17,650 bases of DNA from DAORHV01 sp964458645. GTDB lineage: Bacteria > Patescibacteriota > Gracilibacteria > Peribacterales > Peribacteraceae. A model generated the notes under the pieces. The model searched no databases, had not been told where the DNA came from, and saw only the letters and a list, made by a program, of their open reading frames with translations. The position numbers and the translations under genes are program-made. Each line of letters opens with the position of its first letter. Within the stretch, counting starts at the first letter, position 1. The stretch lies in the NCBI GenBank assembly GCA_964458645.1, contig CAYWJU010000018.1, positions 1-17,650 of the forward strand, given 5' to 3'. This document shows, one piece after another, positions 6,892 to 13,503 of this stretch.

Positions 6892-7942
6892 TTTTTGCAT
6901 CGGCCGAACGCTTCGCCAGTAATTCGTCGAAGATGGCGTCCAGGTTGTGCTTGGGTTCCCAGTCCGGGTAATCCGCACGGAAGCGCCGGGTGTCGCTGAT
7001 GTAGCACAGGTGGTCGCCCTGACGGTTCTGCTCCAGCAATTCCGTTTTCGGTTCACTGCCAAAGAGCAGCGCGAAACGCTCGAGCGCTTCCAGCACCGAG
7101 ACGCTGTTCTCACGGCCTCCGCCAAGGTTGTACACCGCTGCGATTTTCGGATTGCAGAAGAACGCGTACGCTGCGGAGCAGACGTCACGCGCATGCAGGT
7201 TGTCGCGCACCTGCTTTCCGCCGTAGCCGAAAATCCGGTACGTGCGTCTCTCGCTCACTGCGCGCGACATGTAGGCCAGGAAGCCGTGCTGTTCGGCGCC
7301 GGCCTGTGCGCCGCCCGTCAGGCAGCCGCAGCGGAAGCACACCGTCGGCATGCCGAAATTGCGGCCGTATTCCTGTACCATGATGTCGGCGGCCAACTTG
7401 GAGGCACCCATCAGCGTGTGATGCACGTTATCGATGGAACACGATTCATCGATGCCGTGCCTTCCCTCCTCCGCGTAGTCGTAACGCATCGGAAATTCCT
7501 TGAGTGCCAGACGGTTTGGCGCGTCGCCGTAGACTTTGTTGGTGCTCAGGAAGACGAACGGTGCAGCGGGGCAATGCCGGCGGGCGGCTTCCAGCAGATT
7601 GAGCGTACCGACGGCGTTGATGTCGAAGTCGGCAAACGGCATCTGTTTGGCTAGATCGTGCGACGGCTGGGCGGCGGCATGGATGATGAGCGACGGCTTT
7701 ACATTGGCCACAACCGCGTCCATGAGCATGCGGTCACGGATGTCGGCCGGAACATGGCGGAAACTGCGCGCGGAAGCCTCCAGATACTGCAAGGTCATGC
7801 CCGTGTCACCGTCGGCACCGAAGAATTCGCCGCGCATGTTGTTGTCGATTCCCACCGTTTCCCAGCCCAGTTCGTCGAAGAACAACACCATGCTCGAACC
7901 GATGAGTCCGCTGCTTCCGGTGATGAGAACGCGACGGCTCAT
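6881..7942 (-). CDS. NAD-dependent sugar epimerase, CDP-paratose 2-epimerase-like SDR
   Basis: A 353-aa extended short-chain dehydrogenase acting on a nucleotide sugar, probably for surface glycan synthesis. Seen: the Rossmann motif TGSSGLIG (8-15), an Asp at 33 (GIDNN) that suggests NAD, HAAAQPSHD (88-96), STNKVYGD (133-140) and ASKLAADIMVQEYGR (180-194). These resemble the CDP-paratose 2-epimerase (Tyv) group. The YxxxK motif reads M178-G-A-S-K182: the lysine is kept but the usual catalytic tyrosine is methionine. Start 7942 is preferred over 7960 because TACACT lies 8 nt upstream of it. It is followed 31 nt upstream by the FkbM gene on the same strand, each with its own promoter. The exact sugar is not deducible. 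Confidence 0.85.
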   Translation of the reverse strand: MSRRVLITGSSGLIGSSMVLFFDELGWETVGIDNNMRGEFFGADGDTGMTLQYLEASARSFRHVPADIRDRMLMDAVVANVKPSLIIHAAAQPSHDLAKQMPFADFDINAVGTLNLLEAARRHCPAAPFVFLSTNKVYGDAPNRLALKEFPMRYDYAEEGRHGIDESCSIDNVHHTLMGASKLAADIMVQEYGRNFGMPTVCFRCGCLTGGAQAGAEQHGFLAYMSRAVSERRTYRIFGYGGKQVRDNLHARDVCSAAYAFFCNPKIAAVYNLGGGRENSVSVLEALERFALLFGSEPKTELLEQNRQGDHLCYISDTRRFRADYPDWEPKHNLDAIFDELLAKRSADAKISA

Positions 7943-7950
7943 TGGATGGC

Positions 7951-7959
7951 AGTGTAGCA
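7951..7959 (-). promoter_or_regulatory. extended -10 promoter of the epimerase gene
   Basis: On the reverse strand TGC precedes TACACT (7956 down to 7951), ending 8 nt before ATG 7942. No -35 is recognisable, consistent with an extended -10 promoter. It lies in the 31-bp gap after the FkbM gene. Confidence 0.55.
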
Positions 7960-7973
7960 AACCCGGACCGAAT

Positions 7974-8699
7974 TCATGCGCGTAGGAACAGCGTGTCGCG
8001 TTGCAGCACTTCGCCGGTCAGCATGTGGCGGATATCGCCATAATCGCCGGCATGCCGGAATCCATGTTGTTCCAGCAGCTTAGTAATCTGCGGAAGCAGC
8101 AACTGTTTTTCGTACAGCGCGGTGAGCGTGGTCTCGACCAAAATGCCTTGAACGCTTTTCAGTGTTTCGGCCGCACCCGAGAATACCCGGTCTTCGTAGC
8201 CCTGCACGTCGATTTTCAAAAACACATTCGGCTCCAGTATCCGGCCGCGCAGCACGTCATCCAGCCGGCGCACCTTCACGCGTTCGGTCCGAACGCTGAA
8301 CGACTGCGGAAACGCGCGGGTGTGCAGCGGCAGCATGGGCAGCAACGACGAGCAGGGCGTGAACGCATTGCAGTGCATGATCGTCGTTTCGTTGGCGTCG
8401 CCGAGCGCGCAATCGGAGACCTCGCAATGAGCCAGCTTGGCGGCGTTTTTGCGCAGCAGGGCTTGGCAGGCCACCAGCGGTTCGAAGCACAACACATGCG
8501 CGTCCGGCAGGGCGTTGCTGACTGCCAGCGCGAATTCGCCGGTGTGCGCACCGACATCGATGACCGTGCGTACGGGAGACGGCATGCGCGAAAACACATC
8601 AGTGACGATCCGAGTGTCCCACGTGCCGGACACCGGAACCGTGGTTGCTCCGAGGATGTTCGTCGCGGTTTGCCAGAGCTTGGTGAGTCGGCCGCCCAT
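7974..8699 (-). CDS. FkbM-family methyltransferase
   Basis: A 241-aa SAM-dependent methyltransferase; FkbM proteins usually O-methylate sugars or polyketides. Motif I is VIDVGAHTGEF (46-56), the acidic residue after strand 2 is in CFEP (71-74), and the family's LKIDVQGYE (161-169) is intact, followed by a VLVETT-like strand. About 40 residues precede the catalytic fold. Its place between an epimerase and other glycan genes suggests a surface sugar as substrate (inference). ATG 8699 is supported by a TTAACC, 17 nt, TAGAAT promoter ending 8 nt upstream. It lies 33 bp downstream of the hydrolase gene, whose stop codon overlaps the -35 box. Confidence 0.9.
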   Translation of the reverse strand: MGGRLTKLWQTATNILGATTVPVSGTWDTRIVTDVFSRMPSPVRTVIDVGAHTGEFALAVSNALPDAHVLCFEPLVACQALLRKNAAKLAHCEVSDCALGDANETTIMHCNAFTPCSSLLPMLPLHTRAFPQSFSVRTERVKVRRLDDVLRGRILEPNVFLKIDVQGYEDRVFSGAAETLKSVQGILVETTLTALYEKQLLLPQITKLLEQHGFRHAGDYGDIRHMLTGEVLQRDTLFLRA

Positions 8700-8707
8700 A
8701 GATGCGC

Positions 8708-8736
8708 ATTCTACTCCTCTCGGCCGCGGTGGTTAA
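8708..8736 (-). promoter_or_regulatory. promoter of the FkbM methyltransferase gene
   Basis: TTAACC (8736-8731), a 17-nt spacer and TAGAAT (8713-8708) on the reverse strand end 8 nt before ATG 8699. The -35 overlaps the stop codon of the upstream hydrolase gene. Confidence 0.6.
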
Positions 8737-9281
8737 CCGACCAGTGCCTGCAGAGCCTCCGGCAATTGGTAGCAGCCGTTGGCGCCGCTCAGATGTCCGC
8801 CACCTTTCACGATGATTTTCTTCGTGCGGAAGACAGTGTCCAGCCGCCGGAATTTGTCGTTGGAAATATACGGATCGGCGTCCGAATGAATGCTGTAGAT
8901 GGTCGCGGCGCGATCGTTGATTTCTTCGTCATTGAACGGTGTGTTCACAAATTCCACAATGTCCGGAATGCCCAAATCTTCCATAAAGCCGGCCACCAGC
9001 ACCACGTTTCCGGTATGACTGCCTTCTGGCAACGACTCGATATAACGCAAGATGGCTGCGCAGCCGAGGCTGTGGCCGACGAAATGACAGTCGCGGTCGG
9101 GCGTGCCGACCATTTTGGTGAGCTCCTCTACCCAGCGGTGCAATTTGGGATGCTGCGCATTCGGCATGGCAGGCGTGCGGACGGCAAATCCGCGCTGCGA
9201 CAATTCGTTGTTCAGCCACGGCTGCCAGCCAGCATTCGGTTCCGATCCCCAGCCGTGAATGATGAATACGCGTTTGGTCAT
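8733..9281 (-). CDS. RBBP9/YdeN-type alpha/beta hydrolase
   Basis: A 182-aa small serine hydrolase of the RBBP9/YdeN group, whose bacterial substrates are mostly unknown. Seen: FIIHGWGSEPNAGW (6-19) with the oxyanion-side HGWG, the nucleophile elbow GHSLG (69-73, Ser71), SDADPYIS (133-140) carrying the acid (probably Asp136), and GGGHLS (160-165) with His163. The triad is therefore complete and the length is normal. Its ATG overlaps the TGA of the nucleotidyltransferase (9278-9281), so the two are co-transcribed and translationally coupled. No promoter of its own is seen. A functional link with tRNA end repair is not obvious and may be only positional. Confidence 0.87.
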   Translation of the reverse strand: MTKRVFIIHGWGSEPNAGWQPWLNNELSQRGFAVRTPAMPNAQHPKLHRWVEELTKMVGTPDRDCHFVGHSLGCAAILRYIESLPEGSHTGNVVLVAGFMEDLGIPDIVEFVNTPFNDEEINDRAATIYSIHSDADPYISNDKFRRLDTVFRTKKIIVKGGGHLSGANGCYQLPEALQALVG

Positions 9282-10633
9282 GCTCCGCGGTGCTTGAGCA
9301 AGAATGTGTGTGCCTCGGCTTTCTGGGTGATGCGTTTGGCGGTTTGTTCGTCGTGCAGTTTCTTCAGTACACGGCCAACTTCTTCGCCGGGGCCAATACC
9401 GAGGAGCTCCATAATTTCTTCACCCGTCAGCAGCGGTTTCGCCGGGCGCGGATGGCTGTCGAGAAACGCGTTGTAGTCATCGATAATCTTGTCGAACATG
9501 GCAAAGTCGGACGGCTCGGTTCCGGCAATATCCAGCCAAAACAGCTGCAGCAGTTCGGCGAACCACGGATGGTGGTACCAGTGCGCCTTTCGTGTTTCAT
9601 CGATGGTAAAAAACGTGCCCATCATCATGTGGTGGGCGATGAGCCAGCAGATTTTTTCTCGGCGCTTCGCTTCGATTTGCATGCGTGAAAGCACGGCTTT
9701 GGTCAGGTCCGCAGATACGCGGGCGTGATCATCGAACCGGATGCGTTCCTTCACGCTGAACGTCTGCACTTTGCCACAATCATGGAAGACCGCGGCCAAG
9801 CGGATATCCAACCCATGATCATCGGTGAAGTGTTTGGCGCACTGCCGCAGATGCGCCCACACGTCGCCTTCGGCGTGAAATTCAACAGGCTGCGCCACGC
9901 CTTTGCAGGCGTAGAGCTCGGGTACGGTGTATTTCAGAATGCCGGTTTCCCACAGATCTTCCAATGCACGATCGGCGTGCGGGCCCACGAGCATTTTTTC
10001 AAACTCGGCCAACTGACGGCTCCCCGAGAGCTTGCCGGTTAATTCGGCATTCGCGAGCAGCGCCTTGTATGTGTCTGGGTGATATTGGCCGTTGAGAAGC
10101 GCCCTAAAGCGCACGGCACGCAGCAGGCGCAAGGCGTCGTGGCGCATCCGCTCTCCGGGGTCGCCGATGAACCGGATCAGCAGCTCTTTAGCATCGCGCT
10201 CTCCTCCGTGCGGATCGAACAGTTCCAGTGTGGCCGGCTGCCAGTAGACGGCGTTTACAGTCAGGTCACGCCGGACGGAATCTTGCTGACGCGTGCCGAA
10301 GCGCACCGATTCCGGGTGGCGGCCGTCGGACGCCTGATCATCTTCGCGGAACGTCGTTATTTCAAAGCGTGTTCCCTTGTGACTGGCGACGATGGTTCCC
10401 AGCAGCGCTGCTGAGTCGTCGGATTTGGGAAACAGTGCTGCGACTTGGTCTGGCTTGGCAGAGGTGGCGATGTCGATATCCAGCGGAACTTTGCCCAACA
10501 GCATATCGCGCACTCCTCCGCCAACCCACCATGCCTCATGTCCAGCGTCCGTCAGCAGGCTCACCGCGTCGTAACCTGCGCTTCCGTGTTTGGAATTCAG
10601 CGTGCGGTCGATGATGTCCCGGGCAATTGGCAC
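9278..10633 (-). CDS. CCA tRNA nucleotidyltransferase / poly(A) polymerase family, with HD domain
   Basis: A 451-aa class II nucleotidyltransferase that adds or repairs the CCA end of tRNA, or acts as a poly(A) polymerase. Head: GGGVRDMLLG (38-47) and LDIDIAT (51-57) with the metal-binding aspartates; RRDLTVNA (121-128) and RAVRFRALL further on form the nucleotide site. Body: an HD domain with HDCGK (284-288, His284/Asp285) and IAHHMMM. The length suits the HD-containing subgroup. Both tRNAs in the window already encode CCA, so repair is a likely role. The start is GTG (10633); TAGTAT ends 6 nt upstream. It leads a two-gene operon with the hydrolase and is divergent from the endonuclease IV-like gene by 30 bp. 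Confidence 0.9.
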   Translation of the reverse strand: MPIARDIIDRTLNSKHGSAGYDAVSLLTDAGHEAWWVGGGVRDMLLGKVPLDIDIATSAKPDQVAALFPKSDDSAALLGTIVASHKGTRFEITTFREDDQASDGRHPESVRFGTRQQDSVRRDLTVNAVYWQPATLELFDPHGGERDAKELLIRFIGDPGERMRHDALRLLRAVRFRALLNGQYHPDTYKALLANAELTGKLSGSRQLAEFEKMLVGPHADRALEDLWETGILKYTVPELYACKGVAQPVEFHAEGDVWAHLRQCAKHFTDDHGLDIRLAAVFHDCGKVQTFSVKERIRFDDHARVSADLTKAVLSRMQIEAKRREKICWLIAHHMMMGTFFTIDETRKAHWYHHPWFAELLQLFWLDIAGTEPSDFAMFDKIIDDYNAFLDSHPRPAKPLLTGEEIMELLGIGPGEEVGRVLKKLHDEQTAKRITQKAEAHTFLLKHRGA

Positions 10634-10656
10634 GCTCCAATACTAGCATCTACAAT
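10627..10656 (+). promoter_or_regulatory. promoter of the endonuclease IV-like gene
   Basis: TTGGCA (10627-10632), an 18-nt spacer and TACAAT (10651-10656) end 7 nt before ATG 10664. The -35 lies over the GTG start of the divergent gene. The TACAAT includes the first bases of the alternative ATG 10655, which favours 10664 as the true start. Confidence 0.55.
10640..10648 (-). promoter_or_regulatory. extended -10 promoter of the nucleotidyltransferase operon
   Basis: On the reverse strand TGC precedes TAGTAT (10645 down to 10640), ending 6 nt before the GTG start at 10633. It lies within the spacer of the opposing promoter, so the two polymerase sites overlap. Confidence 0.5.
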
Positions 10657-10663
10657 GGCAGTC

Positions 10664-11491
10664 ATGCTGCACTTTGCCGTTGCGGGCGTCCCGCTTTCCA
10701 CTCCCGGTTCCGGCGGAACCGTCGAAGGCCTGAAGCATGCCAACAAACTCGGCATCACCGCCATGGAAATGGAATGGGTGCAGCGCGTGCCCGTCAACCC
10801 CGAGCGTATGGCGCTTATCCGCAAAACCTCAGAGGAGCTGGGAATGTATCTCACGGTTCACGCGCCGTATTTCATCAACCTGAATACCAAGGAGCCCGAG
10901 AAAATGGCCGCCAGTAAGCGCCGCATTTTGGACGCACTCGCCATGGCGCAGTTGGCCGGCGCCAAATCCGTTTGCGTGCATGCCGCGTTCTACCAGGGTT
11001 CCGACCCCAAGGACGCGCTGGAAAACGTAAAACGCGCTACGGCCGACATCATGAAGCAGAAGAAGCGCTTCTTTCCGGATGTGAACCTTGGCTACGAGAC
11101 CATGGGCAAGCAGTCGCAGTTTGGAACGCTGGAAGAGGTGCTGATCGTCAGTAAGGAATTCGGCATTTACCCTGTCATCGATCCAGCGCACTTGCATGCG
11201 CGTTACAACGGGCTGATCAATTCCGCCAAGGAATGGAACGAGATGTTCGATACGTATCAGACGTACCTCGGTAAGGCCGCCCTTAAGCACGTGCACATGC
11301 ATTTCTCGGGGATTGCCTACGGACTGAAAGGCGAAAAGCACCATTTGCCGCTGCTCGAGAGTGACGCCAAGTGGACCGATTTTCTGGGCGTGCTGAAGAA
11401 GCGCAAGATCGAGGGAACCGTCGTTTGCGAGTCTCCGTTGCTTGAAAAGGACACACTGCTGATGCAGAAGACCTACGCGAAGCTGAAATAA
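10664..11491 (+). CDS. endonuclease IV (Nfo)-like TIM-barrel protein
   Basis: A 275-aa member of the xylose-isomerase-like/AP endonuclease 2 superfamily, closest by motif to endonuclease IV, which cuts DNA at abasic sites using three metals. Candidate ligands in family order: His66 (VHAPYFINL), His106 (CVHAAF), Glu145 (LGYETMGKQSQFG), Asp173 and His176 (IDPAHLHARY), His211 (HVHMHF), His227 and Glu256 (CESP). The Asp of the family's D-x-H pair is not obvious: the site reads EKHH (224-227). ATG 10664 is chosen because TACAAT ends 7 nt upstream; ATG 10655 is the alternative. The resemblance is good, but a sugar isomerase of the same fold cannot be fully excluded. Confidence 0.75.
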   Translation: MLHFAVAGVPLSTPGSGGTVEGLKHANKLGITAMEMEWVQRVPVNPERMALIRKTSEELGMYLTVHAPYFINLNTKEPEKMAASKRRILDALAMAQLAGAKSVCVHAAFYQGSDPKDALENVKRATADIMKQKKRFFPDVNLGYETMGKQSQFGTLEEVLIVSKEFGIYPVIDPAHLHARYNGLINSAKEWNEMFDTYQTYLGKAALKHVHMHFSGIAYGLKGEKHHLPLLESDAKWTDFLGVLKKRKIEGTVVCESPLLEKDTLLMQKTYAKLK

Positions 11492-11507
11492 GCTGCCCGC
11501 AGCAATA

Positions 11508-11536
11508 TTGCCGAATTATTTAGTATATTGTATAAT
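11508..11536 (+). promoter_or_regulatory. main promoter of the gap operon
   Basis: TTGCCG (11508-11513), a 17-nt spacer and a consensus TATAAT (11531-11536). The transcript would start near 11543, leaving a leader of about 110 nt before gap, in contrast to the leaderless promoters elsewhere. A second weaker box, TACACT (11618-11623), lies closer to the gene without a good -35. Confidence 0.6.
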
Positions 11537-11546
11537 ATAGTAAATA
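11517..11546. repeat. 30-bp AT-rich near-palindrome over the gap promoter
   Basis: Thirteen of the 15 base pairs of the two arms match (outer arms TATTTA/TAAATA, inner arms TATATT/AATATA; mismatches at 11523/11540 and 11530/11533). It covers the spacer, the whole -10 box and the predicted transcript start. It is a candidate operator for a dimeric repressor; an AT-rich promoter opening region is the simpler alternative. Confidence 0.5.
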
Positions 11547-11654
11547 CCGAGAGTCGTTTAGACAGCAATCGACAGGAAACTTGACCGAATTGTGACCGGA
11601 TAGCCAACCAAAACTGATACACTCAACAGTAATTCATTTCATTCCTTTCTTCGT

Positions 11655-12665
11655 ATGAATCTTGCGATTAACGGTTTCGGCCGCATCGGACGTCAGGCAC
11701 TTCGCATTGTGCTCGAAAAACATCCGGATATGAAGGTGGTGTTGATCAACGACCTTACGGACGGGCCCACGCTGGCTCATCTGTTTGAGTTCGATTCTAC
11801 GTACGGCCGCTTCCGCGGCAACGCCAGTCACACGAAGGATAAGCTGAAGATCGAAGGTTACGGCGAGATTCTGCTCACCGCCCAGAAAGACCCGGCGCTT
11901 TTGCCGCACAAAGACATGAAGGTCGATGTCGTGCTCGAGTGCACCGGTTTCTTCACTGGCCGTGAGGCTGCTGCTGCCCACCTGAAGGCTGGCGCTAAGA
12001 AAGTCATCATCTCGGCTCCGTGCAAGGATAAGGCCGACGGTACGTTCTGCATCGGCGTGAACCACGAGACGTACGACCCCAAGACCATGCACGTCATTTC
12101 CAACGCGTCGTGCACCACCAACTGCTTGGCTCCCATGGCCAAAGTGCTGCATGAGTCGTTCGGCATCGAATACGGTCTCATGAACACCATCCACAGCTAT
12201 ACCAACGACCAGAACCTGCTCGATCTGCCGCACAAGGATCTGCGCCGCGCCCGTGCCGCTGCCATCAACATCGTGCCCAGTTCCACTGGTGCCGCCAAAG
12301 CCATTGGCCTCGTCATCCCCGAGCTGAACGGCAAACTGAACGGCATCTCGCTGCGCGTCCCGACGCCGACCGGCAGCATTACCGACCTCACGGTCATCGT
12401 GAAGAAGGCAACTACGGTGGAAGCCGTGAACGCCGCGTTCAAAGCCGCTGCCGAGGGAAAGATGAAAGGCATCCTCGGCTACGAAGAGCGTCCGCTGGTC
12501 CAGAAGGACTACGTCGGCGATGCACGCAGTTCCATCATCGACGCCCCGCTGACCATGGTGGCCGGCGAAGGGAAGATGATCAAAGCCTTCTCTTGGTACG
12601 ACAACGAGTGGGGCTATGCCAACCGTCTGGTGGAGTTGTGCGAATATGTCGCCGAGCGTCTGTAA
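11655..12665 (+). CDS. gap: glyceraldehyde-3-phosphate dehydrogenase
   Basis: A 336-aa cytoplasmic glycolytic enzyme that oxidises glyceraldehyde-3-phosphate to 1,3-bisphosphoglycerate with NAD and phosphate. N-terminal Rossmann motif INGFGRIGRQ (5-14); Asp33 in INDL suggests NAD preference; catalytic SNASCTTNC (149-157, Cys153) with partner His180 in TIHSYTNDQ; the phosphate-site segment SSTGAAK; and the C-terminal WYDNEWGYANR. All key residues and the length are normal. No Shine-Dalgarno precedes the ATG; instead there is a pyrimidine-rich run (11641-11652). It is the first gene of an operon with two small unknown genes 27 and 19 nt apart, under a strong promoter with a possible operator. 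Confidence 0.97.
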   Translation: MNLAINGFGRIGRQALRIVLEKHPDMKVVLINDLTDGPTLAHLFEFDSTYGRFRGNASHTKDKLKIEGYGEILLTAQKDPALLPHKDMKVDVVLECTGFFTGREAAAAHLKAGAKKVIISAPCKDKADGTFCIGVNHETYDPKTMHVISNASCTTNCLAPMAKVLHESFGIEYGLMNTIHSYTNDQNLLDLPHKDLRRARAAAINIVPSSTGAAKAIGLVIPELNGKLNGISLRVPTPTGSITDLTVIVKKATTVEAVNAAFKAAAEGKMKGILGYEERPLVQKDYVGDARSSIIDAPLTMVAGEGKMIKAFSWYDNEWGYANRLVELCEYVAERL

Positions 12666-12692
12666 TCCGATTCCTCCTCTCCCCTTCCGACC

Positions 12693-13106
12693 ATGCCCAA
12701 CGACAATCCGCTCTACCTCGTTCGTGAAGAAATTCTCCTCTTCGAGAAGCTTCCGAACGCGCTCAAAAGCAAATGGAAACCCGTCATCGAGACCATCGAT
12801 GCCTATGAAAGCGAGGCCGAGATCACCCGCCGCATGAAGGATTCGCGCTTTGAACTTCCGGGTTTGGAAGACTTCATTAAAAGCGGGGGCAAAAACGGAC
12901 CGCAACTCGATTTCACCAAGGTGTCGGAGCCAGCGTGGGCAGAGTACTTCTACACCATCGGTGCCAGCGGCACGTCGGCGCTCATCCAGCTCTCCCTGCA
13001 ATCGCCGGAGCTCACCGATGAGCAGATGGATTCCATCGCAGCCATGTCGACGATCCGCCACGTTATCCTTGAAGAAAACAGCACCTCCAAGTCCAAGCAG
13101 CGCTAA
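12693..13106 (+). CDS. protein of unknown function, 137 aa
   Basis: I do not recognise this protein. It is soluble, acidic and mostly helical: a start rich in charged heptads (LVREEILLFEKL, then IDAYESEAEITRRM), a central FELPGLEDFIKSGG, an aromatic WAEYFYTIGASGTSALIQL stretch and a lysine-rich C-terminus (STSKSKQR). It has no catalytic motif, signal peptide or membrane segment. It starts 27 nt after gap and is followed 19 nt later by another small gene, so it is probably co-transcribed with gap. The leader is almost pure pyrimidine (ATTCCTCC at 12670) with no Shine-Dalgarno. The coding call rests on operon position and plausible composition. Confidence 0.7.
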   Translation: MPNDNPLYLVREEILLFEKLPNALKSKWKPVIETIDAYESEAEITRRMKDSRFELPGLEDFIKSGGKNGPQLDFTKVSEPAWAEYFYTIGASGTSALIQLSLQSPELTDEQMDSIAAMSTIRHVILEENSTSKSKQR

Positions 13107-13125
13107 TTCCTCCCCGCACAACCCC

Positions 13126-13503
13126 ATGTCTACAGCAGCCTCCGTTGAATACGCCCCCGAAGCCGGCCGTGAAGGCGTGACCGCCCGCATCCTCAAGGCC
13201 CCAGGCCGTGCGCTCGGCCGCTTTGCCAGCAACGTTGTACGTCATCCGATCCAGTCCGCCCTTAGCCTGCTCAGCATCGGCGTTACGCTGGCCGGAGCAC
13301 ACCACCTCGGCCTTACCCAGCAACTCGCCAATCTCGCTCCTGCAGGAAGGGGCCGTGACCTTTTGAACTGGCCGGGAACACAGTCGCATCGTCTAGCCAC
13401 ACTGGGCGTGGAGCGTATCGGTGAACAGCTGCCTGGTGTCGTCACCACGCCGGCTCGTGCATTTCTGAGTGCTACCAACGGTATGTTCGCGCCGCGTCCC
13501 TAA
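13126..13503 (+). CDS. small protein with one hydrophobic segment, 125 aa
   Basis: I do not recognise this protein. A basic N-terminal part (GVTARILKAPGRALGRFASN) is followed by one moderately hydrophobic stretch near residues 43-62 (SALSLLSIGVTLAGAHHLGL), possibly a single membrane anchor or amphipathic helix, then an Arg/Pro/Ala-rich tail. The open frame continues far upstream, antisense-like, over the preceding gene in another frame; ATG 13126 is chosen because it follows the previous stop by 19 nt and the protein from there has a natural composition. It is the last gene of the gap operon; its TAA overlaps the stop of the convergent gene (13500-13503). The leader carries the same ATTCCTCC as the gene before it. 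Confidence 0.6.
   Translation: MSTAASVEYAPEAGREGVTARILKAPGRALGRFASNVVRHPIQSALSLLSIGVTLAGAHHLGLTQQLANLAPAGRGRDLLNWPGTQSHRLATLGVERIGEQLPGVVTTPARAFLSATNGMFAPRP

Noticed and set aside
6157..7194. 345-aa minus-strand open frame across the acyltransferase and epimerase
   Set aside because: Arg/Thr/Ser/His-rich composition typical of a shadow frame, and it overlaps two recognised genes.
1762..9280. Possible recoding of UGA (Gracilibacteria/Absconditabacteria code)
   Set aside because: At least three genes (ending at 1762, 5381 and 9278) terminate with TGA exactly where expected, two of them in ATGA couplings, so UGA is a stop.
8001..9476. 491-aa plus-strand open frame
   Set aside because: Antisense to the FkbM methyltransferase, hydrolase and CCA-enzyme genes, all of which have intact motifs.
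11492..11503. GCTGCCCGCAGC hairpin after the endonuclease IV-like gene as a terminator
   Set aside because: The stem is very short and no T tract follows; it runs directly into the gap promoter.
11634..13232. 532-aa open frame on the minus strand
   Set aside because: Antisense to gap and the following gene. It arises from the codon bias of gap and shows no coherent domain; gap itself is unmistakable.
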